This document shows, piece after piece, positions 9,504-21,362 of a DNA stretch of 64,000 nucleotides. Position 1 is the first letter of the stretch; the number at the start of each line of letters is the position of its first letter. Under the pieces are notes generated by a model. It was not told where the DNA came from and did no database searches. It saw nothing but the letters and a program-made list of their open reading frames with translations. The DNA comes from Hwanghaeella grinnelliae (lineage in GTDB: Bacteria; Pseudomonadota; Alphaproteobacteria; UBA8366; Aestuariispiraceae): positions 186,001 through 250,000 of the forward strand of contig NZ_SADE01000004.1 of assembly GCF_004005845.1 (NCBI RefSeq), written 5' to 3'. Made by a program: the position numbers and the translations under genes.

Positions 9504-10138
9504 TTGCCAGATTGAAAGGCCTCCTCGACGAGGTCGGCGACGATTGGCTGATTATCGATGTCGGCGGCGTCGGCTATCTGGTTTTCTGTTCCGCCCGAAC
9601 CTTGTCTCGGCTGCCCGGCCGCGGTGAAGCGGTGCGTTTGGATATCGAGACCCATGTCCGTGAGGACCATATTCATCTCTATGGTTTCGGCGATGCGCCG
9701 GAACGGGCCTGGTTCAAATTGCTGACTGGGGTTCAAGGGGTCGGCGCGAAAGTCGGCCTCGCGATCCTGTCCGTGCTGTCGCCGGAACAACTAACCCAGG
9801 CCGTGGCGGCGGGGGACAAGGCCGCGATCGCGCGGGCAAATGGTGTGGGTCCGAAGCTGGCCGGGCGGATCGCAAGCGAGTTGAAGGATAAGGTCGGCGC
9901 CCTGACGCTCGGCGCGGCTGCGAAAGCCGCTGTCGCGGGTGATGGCGACACAGCAGCGGCGAGCGGGGATGCCGGGCCGGCCGAAAGTTCGGCCGACGAT
10001 GCCGTCTCCGCCCTCGTCAATCTGGGCTACGGGCGCAGCGAGGCTTTTGGTGCGGTGGCGCGCGTTATTCAGGATCACGGTGCCGAGGTGCCGCTCAGCG
10101 AACTTGTTCGCCTGGGTCTTAAGGAGCTGACGTCATGA
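9500..10138 (+). CDS. ruvA: Holliday junction branch migration protein RuvA
   Basis: RuvA forms tetramers that hold the four-way junction and load RuvB. The start at 9500 gives [19 protein letters not shown], the OB-fold domain, and overlaps the ruvC stop; an earlier in-frame start would lie inside ruvC. The helix-hairpin-helix region ([16 protein letters not shown] and [17 protein letters not shown]) is at about 70-125, followed by an Ala/Gly-rich linker and domain III ([16 protein letters not shown]) that contacts RuvB. Length 212 is normal. The stop overlaps the ruvB start (ATGA). Confidence 0.96.
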   Translation: MIARLKGLLDEVGDDWLIIDVGGVGYLVFCSARTLSRLPGRGEAVRLDIETHVREDHIHLYGFGDAPERAWFKLLTGVQGVGAKVGLAILSVLSPEQLTQAVAAGDKAAIARANGVGPKLAGRIASELKDKVGALTLGAAAKAAVAGDGDTAAASGDAGPAESSADDAVSALVNLGYGRSEAFGAVARVIQDHGAEVPLSELVRLGLKELTS

Positions 10139-11226
10139 GCGACGGCTTCGCGGCAAACCCAGAAGCCCGTCTGGTCGATGGCGAACGTGCGCCCGGCGAC
10201 GGCGTCGAAGACAAAGCCGAAAACCAATTACGCCCGCAAACGCTTGCCGATTTCACCGGCCAGAAAGCGGTTCGTGAGAACCTCTCCGTCTTCATCCAGG
10301 CCGCCAAGGCCCGGGGTGAGGCGATGGACCACACCCTGTTCTATGGCCCGCCCGGTTTGGGGAAAACGACTTTGGCGCAAATCATGGCGCGCGAACTGGG
10401 GGTGAATTTTCGGGCGACATCCGGCCCAGTCATCGCGAAGGCAGGCGACCTTGCCGCCTTGCTGACCAATCTGGAACCCCGGGATGTGCTGTTCATCGAC
10501 GAAATCCACCGGCTGAACCCGGCGGTGGAGGAATTCCTTTATCCGGCGATGGAAGACTATCAGATGGACCTGATCATCGGGGAAGGGCCGGCGGCGCGCT
10601 CGGTTCGGATCGATCTTGCGCCATTCACGCTTGTCGCCGCCACCACGCGCGCCGGGTTGATCACCCGGCCCTTGCGGGAGCGTTTCGGTATCCCGTTGCA
10701 TCTGCAGTTCTATACGGAAGACGAATTAACCTCCATCGTCAGTCGCGGCGGCCGCGTTCTGGATATGCCGCTGGATGAAGGCGGTGCGCGGGAAATAGCC
10801 CGACGCAGCCGGGGCACACCCCGCGTGGCGGGCCGATTGCTGCGCCGGGTGCGGGATTTTGCCTCTGTCGCGGGCGCCACGGTGATCGATATCTCCGCGG
10901 CGGACGATGCCCTGCGGCGGCTGGATGTAGACGACCGCGGGCTCGACCTGATGGATCGCCGTTACCTGAAATGCATGGCGGAAAATTACGGCGGCGGTCC
11001 GGTCGGGGTCGAGACTCTGGCGGCGGCGCTGGCGAACGAGCGCGACGTCCTGGAAGAAGTGGTCGAACCCTTTCTGATCCAACAGGGCCTGGTTCAGCGC
11101 ACGCCACGCGGGCGGATGCTGACCGTGCAGGGATGGCGCTATATCGGGATGGAGGCGCCGCGCAGTGTCGAGGCGCAAATGGATCTGCTGTCGGCGTCCG
11201 ATCAGGACGCGTCGGGTGAGGCATGA
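10135..11226 (+). CDS. ruvB: Holliday junction helicase subunit RuvB
   Basis: RuvB is the AAA+ motor of branch migration. The 363 residues have Walker A GPPGLGKT at 71-78, Walker [11 protein letters not shown] near 118, the sensor region [18 protein letters not shown], and a C-terminal winged-helix domain ending in [16 protein letters not shown]. The ATG overlaps the ruvA stop and the TGA overlaps the ybgC start, tying the recombination genes to the tol-pal block in one plus-strand run. Confidence 0.97.
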   Translation: MSDGFAANPEARLVDGERAPGDGVEDKAENQLRPQTLADFTGQKAVRENLSVFIQAAKARGEAMDHTLFYGPPGLGKTTLAQIMARELGVNFRATSGPVIAKAGDLAALLTNLEPRDVLFIDEIHRLNPAVEEFLYPAMEDYQMDLIIGEGPAARSVRIDLAPFTLVAATTRAGLITRPLRERFGIPLHLQFYTEDELTSIVSRGGRVLDMPLDEGGAREIARRSRGTPRVAGRLLRRVRDFASVAGATVIDISAADDALRRLDVDDRGLDLMDRRYLKCMAENYGGGPVGVETLAAALANERDVLEEVVEPFLIQQGLVQRTPRGRMLTVQGWRYIGMEAPRSVEAQMDLLSASDQDASGEA

Positions 11227-11648
11227 CCGAGGCTGGCGTGCAGAACCGATCCGTTTTCCACTATCCGGTCCGCGTCTTCTACGAGGACACGGACGCGGCT
11301 GGAATCGTCTACTACGCGAATTACCTGAAATTCGCGGAACGCGGCCGGACGGAATGGCTGCGGCATTTGGGGTACGACCACATCCGCCTGAAACGGGAGA
11401 GTGGATTGGTCTTCGCGGTTCGGCGATGCGCGGCGGACTATATCAAGCCTGCGCGGTTGGACGATCTATTGGATGTTCGCACCAAGGTCACAAAAGTGGC
11501 TGGCGCGACGATTGAAATGGCCCAGGATATCTACCTGGACGATACCCATCTGGTTGCGGTGCAGGTCAAATTGGCCTGCCTCGACGAGGCGGGGGCACCG
11601 ATGCGCATGCCGGCCGAACTTCGGCAGGTCTTGCGCGGAACGGAATAA
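11223..11648 (+). CDS. ybgC: Tol-Pal-associated acyl-CoA thioesterase YbgC
   Basis: A 141-residue single hotdog-fold protein. [25 protein letters not shown] is the family signature, with the catalytic Asp in EDTDA and the helix that covers the active site after it. YbgC hydrolyses acyl-CoA or acyl-ACP and is tied to phospholipid metabolism at the membrane where TolQ works. The gene overlaps the ruvB stop by four bases and is followed by tolQ after 57 bases, as in most proteobacteria. Confidence 0.93.
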   Translation: MTEAGVQNRSVFHYPVRVFYEDTDAAGIVYYANYLKFAERGRTEWLRHLGYDHIRLKRESGLVFAVRRCAADYIKPARLDDLLDVRTKVTKVAGATIEMAQDIYLDDTHLVAVQVKLACLDEAGAPMRMPAELRQVLRGTE

Positions 11649-11705
11649 CCGAAAGGAAGGACACGGGGCCGGCAACGGCCGACGTGGCAAGTGGGACTGA
11701 ACGGC

Positions 11706-12431
11706 ATGGAACAGGAAGCAGTAAATCTGGTGTCGCTGGGCGGATCGGCCGAATTGGCGGAAATGACGATCTGGTCGCTGTTCTGGCGCGCCGACATCAT
11801 CGTGAAGATCGTGATGGTGATGTTGGTGATGGCGTCCGTCTGGTGCTGGGCCGTGATCTTTGACAAGGTTCGGCGCCTTTCCAAGCTGCGGAAGGCGGCG
11901 AACAAATTCGAAGATGCTTTCTGGTCGGGCGGTTCGTTGGACGATTTGTTCGAGCGGATCGGACATCAACCGAAAGACCCGATGTCGTCGGTTTTCGCGG
12001 CGGCAATGCGCGAATGGCGGCGGTCTTCCGCCTCGCTGAACCCCGGTGGGAACTACAATGCGCTGGAACAACGTATAGAGCGGGTCATGCATGTCGCCGT
12101 CGGGCGTGAGATGGAACAGCTCGAGCGTTATCTGCCGTTCTTGGCCTCCGTCGGGTCCGCTGCCCCCTTCGTTGGCTTGTTCGGCACGGTCTGGGGGATC
12201 ATGAGCAGCTTCACCGCCATCGCCGTCACCAAGCAGACCAGCCTGGCGGTCGTTGCCCCCGGTATTGCCGAGGCGCTGTTCGCCACCGCGCTTGGCCTGG
12301 TCGCCGCAATTCCGGCCACGATTGCCTATAACAAGATCTCCACCGACCTGGGACGGTACGCGGCCAGGTTGGAGGCATTTTCCGGCGAATTCAGCGCCAT
12401 CATCTCGCGCCAATTGGAAGCGGGAGAATAA
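11706..12431 (+). CDS. tolQ: Tol-Pal system proton channel subunit TolQ
   Basis: TolQ forms, with TolR, the inner-membrane motor that uses the proton gradient to drive TolA during envelope constriction. The 241 residues show three membrane segments: about 27-47 (IVKIVMVMLVMASVWCW), 140-160 (FLASVGSAAPFVGLFGTVWG) and 175-197 (LATALGLVAAIPATIAY region). The conserved PFVGLFGTVWGIM loop is intact. I prefer the ATG at 11706; a GTG five codons earlier is possible but poorly placed against a ribosome binding site. Confidence 0.95.
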   Translation: MEQEAVNLVSLGGSAELAEMTIWSLFWRADIIVKIVMVMLVMASVWCWAVIFDKVRRLSKLRKAANKFEDAFWSGGSLDDLFERIGHQPKDPMSSVFAAAMREWRRSSASLNPGGNYNALEQRIERVMHVAVGREMEQLERYLPFLASVGSAAPFVGLFGTVWGIMSSFTAIAVTKQTSLAVVAPGIAEALFATALGLVAAIPATIAYNKISTDLGRYAARLEAFSGEFSAIISRQLEAGE

Positions 12432-12434
12432 CCG

Positions 12435-12908
12435 ATGGCCATGGGAACCATTCAGAATGGCTGCGGTGGGCGCGGTTCCTACCGTCCACGCTACCGACCG
12501 ATGGCGGAAATCAACGTCACGCCCTTCGTCGATGTGATGCTGGTGCTGCTGATCGTGTTCATGGTGACGGCCCCGCTGTTGACCGTGGGCGTACCTGTGG
12601 ATCTGCCACAGACAAAGGCAGCCTCCATCAACGACTCTGTGGAACCGGTCGTGCTGTCAATCAAGAGTGATGGTCAGATATTCATCCAGGAAACGCCGAT
12701 TGAGCTCGATGCCATCGCGCCGCGCCTGACGGCGATTCAAGAGGCGAGGGGCGTCGGGGCCGATCAATTGCGGGTTTTCGTGCGCGGGGACCAGGCGATC
12801 AACTACGGCCGTGTCATGGAAGTGATGGGCACTGTCAGTGTTGCCGGTTTCACGAAAGTCGCCTTGCTTGCGAAGCTGCCGGACCAGAAGTCCGAGAGCG
12901 GCAACTGA
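12435..12908 (+). CDS. tolR: Tol-Pal system protein TolR
   Basis: The 157 residues have one membrane anchor at about 31-52, within AEINVTPFVDVMLVLLIVFM, which contains the conserved Asp (FVDVML) that takes part in proton flow, followed by a periplasmic ExbD/TolR domain (VPVDLPQTKA, DQAINYGRVMEVM). The gene starts three bases after the tolQ stop. It partners TolQ and TolA. Confidence 0.95.
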   Translation: MAMGTIQNGCGGRGSYRPRYRPMAEINVTPFVDVMLVLLIVFMVTAPLLTVGVPVDLPQTKAASINDSVEPVVLSIKSDGQIFIQETPIELDAIAPRLTAIQEARGVGADQLRVFVRGDQAINYGRVMEVMGTVSVAGFTKVALLAKLPDQKSESGN

Positions 12909-12950
12909 GCCATGGATACGATGCGACCACTGGGAGCCGCGTAGGGCATC

Positions 12951-13997
12951 ATGCTCAAATGGGTTATCCTGTCCGGACTGTTACACGTCGCGATCGTTGT
13001 GGCGTCGCTGATCGCATTGCCTACACCGGATCGCGAGTTTTCGCCGATGCCGGTCGTCATGCAGGCCGAAATGGTGACGGAACGCGACCTCGCCCAGCAG
13101 ACCTTGCCGGAGCCCGTGGAGGAACCGGACCCCACGGTGGCAGACGCTGCGCCGCCGGAAGCGCCCCGTCCGCCGCCTCCGCCACCCCCACCGCCTCCGC
13201 CGCCACCGCCGCCTCCACCTGCTCCAGCGGCCGAGCCGCAGCCGGCTGAACCCGCCCAGGCGGAACCGGCGCCCGTGGCCGAACCGGAACCGGCCCCTCA
13301 GCCGGAACCCGAGCCCGAGGCCGCGCCGGAACCTGAGCCCCAGCCTGAACCTGTTCCCCAACCGGAACCAGAACCGCAGGTCGAGCAGCCGCCCGAACCG
13401 GAACCTGTTCAGCAGGCCGCGAAAGAGCCGGAACCGGCGGAAGCCCAGGCTGATATCAATATGCCCCGACCGCCGAAGCGGCCGAAAAAGAAGGAAGAGC
13501 CGCCGAAGGACTTCGCGAGTGTGCTACAGACGGTCCAAGATCTGAAACAGGACCCGCCGCCGCGGAAGCCCGAGCCGGAGAAGAAGGAAGACGAGAAGCA
13601 GGTCAGCCTCGCGGACGCGGTCAAACAGGCACTGAACAAATCGGAACAACAGGCGCCAAAGACATCCGCTTCTCGCGTTGAGCAGGCTTTGAATTTCAGC
13701 GAGCTCGATGCCTTGCGTCAGCAATTGGCCGGATGTTGGAACGTTCCCGCCGGGGCGCGCAACGCCGAAGACCTTGTTATAGAGGTGCGGGTGCGTGTCG
13801 GACCGGATAGAACTGTCCAAACGGCGGAACTGACCGATATGTCTCGTGCGTCCGATCCATTCTGGATGGCGGCGGCGGAAAGCGCGCTGCGCGCGGTATT
13901 GAACCCGAAGTGCAACCCGTTGAAACTGCCGCCGGACAGATATGACCTCTGGCAAAGCATAGTCATCACATTCAATCCCCGGGAGATACTAGGCTGA
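12951..13997 (+). CDS. tolA: TolA-like periplasm-spanning protein with a proline-rich linker
   Basis: The 348 residues have one N-terminal membrane helix (about 3-22, [17 protein letters not shown]), a long middle domain and a C-terminal TolA/TonB-like domain from about 245 ([20 protein letters not shown] ... [10 protein letters not shown] type region, with the two Cys of the family). Instead of the long Ala/Lys/Glu helix of E. coli TolA, the middle has 17 prolines in a row (codons 13171-13221) and then many Glu-Pro pairs up to about residue 160, followed by a Lys/Pro/Glu-rich part. This could span the periplasm as an extended polyproline rod. It lies between tolR and tolB and overlaps the tolB start. 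Confidence 0.92.
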   Translation: MLKWVILSGLLHVAIVVASLIALPTPDREFSPMPVVMQAEMVTERDLAQQTLPEPVEEPDPTVADAAPPEAPRPPPPPPPPPPPPPPPPPAPAAEPQPAEPAQAEPAPVAEPEPAPQPEPEPEAAPEPEPQPEPVPQPEPEPQVEQPPEPEPVQQAAKEPEPAEAQADINMPRPPKRPKKKEEPPKDFASVLQTVQDLKQDPPPRKPEPEKKEDEKQVSLADAVKQALNKSEQQAPKTSASRVEQALNFSELDALRQQLAGCWNVPAGARNAEDLVIEVRVRVGPDRTVQTAELTDMSRASDPFWMAAAESALRAVLNPKCNPLKLPPDRYDLWQSIVITFNPREILG

Positions 13998-15376
13998 TGT
14001 TCACCCTTCCCAATTCGAGTTCCGTGACCTCCGGCAAGCCGGCTGCGACGGTGCTGCAGCGAAGCGGACTGATGTTGGTCGGCATGCTCACGCTATTGGT
14101 TCTGGCCTTTTCGGCAATGCCGGCCCGCGCCGAGCTGCGGATCGACGTCACCCGGGGCACGGTCGAGCCGTTGCCGATCGCGATTTCGGAATTCTTCGGT
14201 GTCGCGCCGGAGGAAACCGATGTTGGCCGGGACATCGCCGATGTCATCTCAGCCAATCTGGAACGGTCGGGCCTTTTCCGGCCGTTGGACCGGAAGGCGT
14301 TCATCCAGTCCGCCGCAAGCATCGATGTTCGTCCGCGGTTTTCCGATTGGCGCGTGATCAATGCAACAGCGTTGGTTAATGGGTCGGTTGAAAGCCTCCA
14401 AGACGGGCGGATCCAGGTTCAGTTCCGGCTGTGGGACGTCTTCGCGGAAGCACAGATGGTGGGCTTAGTCTATACGACGGAGCGCAGTAATTGGCGCCGG
14501 ATCGCACATATCATCTCTGATGCCGTCTATAAGCGGCTGACCGGTGAAAGCGGGTATTTCGATACGCGGATCGTCTATGTGGCGGAAAGCGGGAAGAAGA
14601 ACGAACGCGTCAAGCGGCTGGCCATCATGGACCAGGACGGTGCTAACCATCGTTTCCTGACCGATGGCCGCGCCCTGGTTCTGACGCCGCGGTTTTCACC
14701 GACGCAGCAGGAAATCACCTATCTCAGCTATTTCAACAACAAGCCGCGGGTCTATCTTTTCAACGTTCAGACCGGGCGGCGGGAATTGCTGGGTGAATTT
14801 CCGGGCATGACCTTCGCGCCCCGGTTCTCCGCGGACGGTAATTCGGTCGTCATGAGCCATGCGCGGGAAGGCAACACCGATATCTATGTGATGGACCTGC
14901 GTACGCGCCAACCCATACGACTGACCAGCCATCCGGATATCGACACTTCGGCGACGTTTTCGCCCGATGGCTCGCAAATCACCTTTGAGTCCGACCGCAG
15001 CGGTTCGCAACAAATTTACGTGATGAACGCGGATGGAAGCGACCAGCGGCGTATTAGTTTTGGGAAGGGACGCTACGCGACACCGGTCTGGTCGCCCCGT
15101 GGCGATCTGATTGCCTTCACCAAGCAGCGCGGTGGCAAATTCCATATCGGAGTCATGCGCCCGGATGGGTCGGGCGAACGTTTGCTGACCGAGAGTTTCC
15201 TGGATGAAGGGCCCACATGGTCGCCGAACGGGCGCGTCATCATGTTTTTCCGTCAGGAACCTGGTGAAGAGGGTAGGGTTAATCTCTATTCCATTGATTT
15301 GACTGGGTATAATCTGCGTCGGGTTGTGACGCCGGGATTCGCGTCGGATCCGGCGTGGTCTCCTTTGAATCCATAA
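13997..15376 (+). CDS. tolB: Tol-Pal system beta-propeller protein TolB
   Basis: TolB is a periplasmic beta-propeller that binds Pal and hands it between peptidoglycan and the Tol motor. The 459 residues start with a signal peptide that likely ends at [10 protein letters not shown] (about residue 46), followed by the N-terminal domain ([10 protein letters not shown]) and six WD-like/PD40 repeats, for example [34 protein letters not shown] and [14 protein letters not shown]. The start overlaps the tolA stop as TGATG, showing coupled translation. Confidence 0.96.
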   Translation: MFTLPNSSSVTSGKPAATVLQRSGLMLVGMLTLLVLAFSAMPARAELRIDVTRGTVEPLPIAISEFFGVAPEETDVGRDIADVISANLERSGLFRPLDRKAFIQSAASIDVRPRFSDWRVINATALVNGSVESLQDGRIQVQFRLWDVFAEAQMVGLVYTTERSNWRRIAHIISDAVYKRLTGESGYFDTRIVYVAESGKKNERVKRLAIMDQDGANHRFLTDGRALVLTPRFSPTQQEITYLSYFNNKPRVYLFNVQTGRRELLGEFPGMTFAPRFSADGNSVVMSHAREGNTDIYVMDLRTRQPIRLTSHPDIDTSATFSPDGSQITFESDRSGSQQIYVMNADGSDQRRISFGKGRYATPVWSPRGDLIAFTKQRGGKFHIGVMRPDGSGERLLTESFLDEGPTWSPNGRVIMFFRQEPGEEGRVNLYSIDLTGYNLRRVVTPGFASDPAWSPLNP

Positions 15377-15679
15377 GGAAAGCGAGTTTTCTGATCCAGT
15401 TTGTGGAAATTAAGACTTGTGGGAGAATGCAGAGGTGCAAATACGGCTTCTCATTATTTAGTTGCGGTGGGTTTGTGTTGCTAAACTGCTGCATCCCGAC
15501 GACTAAATACATGGAAAGTAAATTAAATTGAGTGCTTTGACTTGGTACGGTGGTTGAATTTGGACAATCGCCGTGCTTAATATGCCACCACTCGGCCGGT
15601 TGTATCGGCTGCAGAGAAACCTCATTCGACACCGGCGCCGCCCTGCGACGGCCGGGCATAACCTCTAGGGGGTGCTATA
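15377..15679 (+). promoter_or_regulatory. tolB-pal spacer with a possible pal promoter
   Basis: This 303-base spacer is unusually long for the tol operon and more AT-rich than its surroundings. TTGAAT at 15554-15559, 17 bases before TTAATA at 15577-15582, is a reasonable sigma-70 pair and would start a transcript near 15589, giving pal its own supply. No gene is supported. Confidence 0.4.
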
Positions 15680-16213
15680 ATGCGCTTTAAAGTCCTCAGC
15701 CTTCTCGCGGCGCTTTTGCTGGTTGCTGCTTGCGAGACCGCTCCGGAAGAATCTGCGGATTCCGGATCCAGCGGCACGCAAACTACAAGTTCGACGTCCT
15801 CCACGCAGGCGCCGGCCGCTTCGGCGACCAACCAGATCGCGCCGGGTAGTGTGCAGGATTTCCTCGTCAATGTCGGCGACCGGATCTTCTTCGACTTCGA
15901 TGCTTCCGACATTCGTGGCGACCAGGTTGCCGTTTTGGAAAAGCAGGCCGCTTGGCTGAAGCAATTCCCGGGCGTCACCGTGGTCATCGAAGGTCATTGC
16001 GACGAACGCGGCACGCGTGAGTACAACTTGGCTCTCGGCGAACGCCGTGCAAACTCGCACAAAGATTACCTGATCAGCCTTGGTGTCGATCCGAACCGTC
16101 TGGAAACGATTTCCTACGGCAAAGAACGCCCGGCTGTTCTGGGTTCCAACGATGCTGCTTGGGCGCAAAACCGTCGCGGTGTCGTGGTTCTGAAGAACGC
16201 TGCGGCGAGCTAA
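15680..16213 (+). CDS. pal: Peptidoglycan-associated lipoprotein Pal
   Basis: Pal is an outer-membrane lipoprotein that binds peptidoglycan and TolB. The 177 residues have a lipoprotein signal ending LLLVAAC, with Cys18 as the lipidated residue, then a Ser/Thr/Ala linker to about 55, then an OmpA-like domain with VIEGHCDERGTREYNLALGE, which holds the Asp and Arg that bind diaminopimelate, and the NRRGVVVL end. The GGGG site upstream is clear. Confidence 0.96.
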   Translation: MRFKVLSLLAALLLVAACETAPEESADSGSSGTQTTSSTSSTQAPAASATNQIAPGSVQDFLVNVGDRIFFDFDASDIRGDQVAVLEKQAAWLKQFPGVTVVIEGHCDERGTREYNLALGERRANSHKDYLISLGVDPNRLETISYGKERPAVLGSNDAAWAQNRRGVVVLKNAAAS

Positions 16214-16565
16214 TCGCCGGAACGGTCCGGACCGGGGTTTAACATGACCCCGATCCGATGAGTTTAGACGGGAGAGTCTTGGGAAACCGGGGCTTTCCCG
16301 TTTCTATTTGACGGCGGCGCTTCGGGCGGCCGGGGGCTTTTCGGGCGCGGGCGGCGTTTCGCTGTCGGTGTCACACGACCTGGCTGCCGAGTTCGGATGA
16401 CATACATGTGTTAATTCGGACGGCCGCCGGGTAGGGCAGGCTTTCCCCTTCGTTCCATTTGCCATATTTTTGACGAAATCCTGTCGTAGACAGAAAGCTG
16501 GAATCGCGCGATCTGCGCGCATAGATCGAAGCTATGCCTGAAGCCGTTACAGAACCGGGGTTCGA
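16214..16565. other. pal-cpoB spacer
   Basis: This 352-base spacer holds two stem-loops directly after pal (one at about 16226-16256 without a T tract, one recorded separately as a terminator at 16281) and then about 250 bases with no supported gene before cpoB. It probably contains a separate promoter for cpoB-tilS, but no convincing boxes were seen. Confidence 0.4.
16281..16310 (+). terminator. Terminator after pal
   Basis: GGGAAA at 16281-16286 pairs with TTTCCC at 16294-16299 around a seven-base loop and is followed by GTTTCTATTT. A competing stem with the CGGGAGA at about 16269 is possible. It would close the tol-pal transcript. Confidence 0.5.
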
Positions 16566-17768
16566 ATGTTCATCAAGGCCGTATCGTCCGTCACCCGCAG
16601 CATACTGCGGACAACCTGCAACCTTGCTGTCGCGGTTGCTTTAGCCGTTGCGATCAGCGGCGGCGTTGTTTTGACCGCGGTGACACCAGCCTTCGCGCAG
16701 GATTCGTCGATTAGCCAACAACTGCAGCGGCTTCGGCGCGATATCACTGATCTTCAGCGCACGGTATTTACCGGCGCAACACCGCCCGCAGATGCCGTTG
16801 CCGCGGCACAGGCGCCCAGTGCGGAATCGGCACAGGCGACCGCGCGGCTGCAACTGCGGATCCAGGCGCTGGAACGGGAAATCCGCACGCTTACCGGCCG
16901 CATCGAGGAAACCGGCTTTCAGTTGAATTCGATCAGCAATCGCTTGGATAAGCTGGTTTCCGATGTCGACTTCCGTCTTCAGGCTCTTGAACGCGGAACG
17001 CCAGTACAAGGGCAAGTCGGCGCGGTTCAACAACCAGGCGCGGTACCGTCGTCGGCGGCGCAGCAAAGCGCCCCTGTGGGCACAATCGCCCAAAGTGGAA
17101 CGCAAACGGGAACCACGGTGATTACGTCCCAGGGATCGGTCAGCAACCAGCCTGCTCAAGCGGCGGGCGGTGTGCAACCGGGCGCGCAAGTGCTTGGCCA
17201 AGTGTCCCAGACACAGTTACAGCAAAGTCAGGCGGGCGGAACCGTCACACCCTCGGCCAGCCAGCCGCAGGTTGCGGCGACCCAGCCCGCAGCGCCGCCT
17301 CCGGCGCCGCCGGCCGCGGCCCCGGGGCCGGCGCCCGTGAATTCCGCAGCGCCTCAGACGGCCAATCGCGCCACTCTTCCGCCGGGTTCCGAGAAGGAAC
17401 AGTATCAGTACGCATACGGTCTGCTGCGCCAGGATCTTGAACAGGCAGAGGGCGCCTTCAAAGCATTCCTCGACGAGCACCCCGAAGGGCCTTTCGCCGG
17501 CAATGCCATGTACTGGCTGGGTGAGACCCATTATGCGAGGAGTAATTTCCGGGACGCGGCCGCGGTATTTGTGGACGCGTACACGAATTTCCCGAAAAGC
17601 CCGAAAGCGTCGGCAAGCCTTTTGAAGCTCGGCATGTCTTTGGGGCAATTGGGCAAGAAGGACGCGGCATGCGCGTCCTTCGCTGAACTCAAGACGAAGT
17701 ATCCCAATTCAGATAGCCGGGTACTGGAACGAGCGGATGCGGAAGCCGGCAAAGTCGGCTGTCCCTGA
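16566..17768 (+). CDS. cpoB: Cell division coordinator CpoB (YbgF)
   Basis: CpoB is a periplasmic TolA-binding protein that links outer-membrane constriction to septal wall synthesis. The 400 residues begin with a long signal peptide ending TPAFA/QDSS near residue 45, then a coiled-coil part (ISQQLQRLRRDITDLQ and RLQLRIQALEREIRTL), a long Gln/Ala/Pro/Gly-rich disordered middle (about 140-270), and C-terminal TPR repeats (YAYGLLRQDLEQAEGAFKAF, YWLGETHYARSNFRDAA, SLLKLGMSLGQLGKKD). The disordered middle makes it longer than the E. coli protein. It ends inside the start of tilS. Confidence 0.93.
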   Translation: MFIKAVSSVTRSILRTTCNLAVAVALAVAISGGVVLTAVTPAFAQDSSISQQLQRLRRDITDLQRTVFTGATPPADAVAAAQAPSAESAQATARLQLRIQALEREIRTLTGRIEETGFQLNSISNRLDKLVSDVDFRLQALERGTPVQGQVGAVQQPGAVPSSAAQQSAPVGTIAQSGTQTGTTVITSQGSVSNQPAQAAGGVQPGAQVLGQVSQTQLQQSQAGGTVTPSASQPQVAATQPAAPPPAPPAAAPGPAPVNSAAPQTANRATLPPGSEKEQYQYAYGLLRQDLEQAEGAFKAFLDEHPEGPFAGNAMYWLGETHYARSNFRDAAAVFVDAYTNFPKSPKASASLLKLGMSLGQLGKKDAACASFAELKTKYPNSDSRVLERADAEAGKVGCP

Positions 17769-19170
17769 TCCCGGGGCGCAAGGACCGCGACGGTCCGGGG
17801 ACGACGTGACGCCGCGATGGTTTGCCGACGCGATGTCGGCCTGCCTGCAGGACGCAGCCGTTTCCGGCGAAACAGCGGATGCGGTACCGGAAGCAACATT
17901 GCGCCTTGCCGTCGGCTGTTCCGGCGGGCCGGACAGCATGGCGCTGACCTTCATGCTTAGGAACTGGGCGGCGGAACGTTTCGTTCCCCTTACCGCCCTT
18001 ATTGTCGATCATGGCTTGCGTCCGGAAGCCTCGGAAGAGGCAGACCGGGTTGCCGGTTGGCTTGGCGAACGTGGGGTAGAGGCGGTCGTCCTGCGCTATG
18101 AAGGCGCCCGTCCACGAAGCAATGTCCAGGCGCAGGCGCGTCGGATGCGATACGATCTGATGCGCGATTGGTGTCTGGCGCAGGGTGTTTCTGTGCTGGC
18201 GGTTGCCCACCATCTTGAGGATCAGGCGGAAACCTTCCTGCTGCGTCTGGCGCGTGGAAGCGGTGTGGACGGCCTGTCCGCCATGGCCCCCGTAACCGAG
18301 GTGCCGGGCGATCCATATCGCGCTGTGTCGTTGATCCGACCGTTGCTGGATACCCCCCGCGGGGACGTTCACACCGTCCTCGATCAATCCGGTTGGCCCT
18401 ATGTGGATGATCCGAGCAACCGCAACATCCGGCATGCCCGTGTGCGGATGAGGAATTTGGCCGATATCCTCGCCATGGAAGGGTTGGATGCGAAGCGCTT
18501 GGCGGGAACCGCGAAAGCCATGCGCCGTGCGCGGGCCGCTCTGGAAAGCGCAACGAACGGTTTCCTGGATGCCCATGCTTTCGCTGATCCGCACGGTTTT
18601 GCGGGGCTTGAACGCCAAGCGTATGTCGATCTGGACGACGAGCTTTCCCTGCGTGTTTTGACTTGCCTGCTGCGCTTCGTTTCCGGTGGGGACTACCCGG
18701 TCAGGCTTGAGCGATTGGAAAAACTCGCCACCGCTCTTCGGGGGGAACCGACGCCCGGGCCCCGGACCTTGGGCGGGTGCAGGATTGAAACCCGCGGTGA
18801 GCGTATCCTTGTATGTCGTGAGGCTGCGGCCATTGGTCCGGCTATACCGGCACAGCCGTCGATCCTTTGGGACCGGCGGTTTAGGCTTGATTTGCGGGGA
18901 GATATTGAGGGACTGACCGTCGGTAAGCTTGGCGTCGACGGGGTTCGCCAGGCCCGCGCCTTGGGCCTGACCGCCAATCGCATCGAGGACCTGCCAGGTG
19001 CCGCCCGTGCTGCGCTCCCGTCGCTGTGGCGCAATGATCGATTGATTGCGCTCGCCGATCCTGCCGGGGAAGCCTGGGCCGGTTCGGGGGCCGGCTTCAG
19101 GCGGGTTGAATTCGCGGGATCGGCGGCATGGCGCCGTTTGTGCCCGTCTATGTCCTCGCCCGAAGAATGA
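17737..19170 (+). CDS. tilS: tRNA(Ile)-lysidine synthase TilS
   Basis: TilS modifies cytidine 34 of the CAU-anticodon isoleucine tRNA with lysine, using ATP. The PP-loop is SGGPDSMAL near residue 64, followed by IVDHGLRPEASEEA, AQARRMRYDLM and VAHHLEDQAETFLLRLARGSG, the family core. The C-terminal half (from about 250) is divergent, as usual. The ATG at 17737 overlaps cpoB by 32 bases; a GTG at 17806 with a GGGGA site upstream would give a start closer to family norm, so the exact start is uncertain. Confidence 0.92.
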   Translation: MRKPAKSAVPDPGAQGPRRSGDDVTPRWFADAMSACLQDAAVSGETADAVPEATLRLAVGCSGGPDSMALTFMLRNWAAERFVPLTALIVDHGLRPEASEEADRVAGWLGERGVEAVVLRYEGARPRSNVQAQARRMRYDLMRDWCLAQGVSVLAVAHHLEDQAETFLLRLARGSGVDGLSAMAPVTEVPGDPYRAVSLIRPLLDTPRGDVHTVLDQSGWPYVDDPSNRNIRHARVRMRNLADILAMEGLDAKRLAGTAKAMRRARAALESATNGFLDAHAFADPHGFAGLERQAYVDLDDELSLRVLTCLLRFVSGGDYPVRLERLEKLATALRGEPTPGPRTLGGCRIETRGERILVCREAAAIGPAIPAQPSILWDRRFRLDLRGDIEGLTVGKLGVDGVRQARALGLTANRIEDLPGAARAALPSLWRNDRLIALADPAGEAWAGSGAGFRRVEFAGSAAWRRLCPSMSSPEE

Positions 19171-19361
19171 TTCTGCGCTAGAATGCCGCGCTGGGCCTTT
19201 CAAATCATGGTTTGGCGCACTATGTAAAAGCCTGTGCCGCGCGTCTAATTATATAAAAAAGCACCAATAACGCGGCACAAGTACACAGCGGAAGCACTCA
19301 TACGCATCGTTGAACGGCGGGCCCGGCGATGTGAATTCTTGGAACGGAAGGTTTCTCAACG

Positions 19362-21275
<1,914 letters not shown>

Positions 21276-21302
21276 CGCGTTTCTTGAAAACCGAACCTAC
21301 TG

Positions 21303-21333
21303 AAAAGGCCCGCATCTTGCGGGCCTTTTCATC
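21303..21333 (+). terminator. Rho-independent terminator after ftsH
   Basis: AAAAGGCCCGC at 21303-21313 and GCGGGCCTTTT at 21319-21329 form an 11-base perfect stem with a five-base loop and a T-rich tail. Because the stem ends in A/T runs on both sides it can also stop the leftward transcript of the glycosyltransferase gene at 21363. Confidence 0.92.
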
Positions 21334-21362
21334 TCTTAAGGCAGCCCCGAAGACCTACAAAC

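Noticed and set aside
13171-13440. Repetitive DNA considered as a CRISPR or microsatellite element
   Set aside because: It is the in-frame polyproline and Glu-Pro coding part of tolA.
16304-16522. A 72-codon minus-strand frame in the pal-cpoB spacer
   Set aside because: Low-complexity Pro/Arg/Ala-rich product with no ribosome binding site and no family pattern.
17689-19203. A 504-codon minus-strand frame over tilS
   Set aside because: Antisense shadow; tilS on the plus strand carries all PP-loop motifs.
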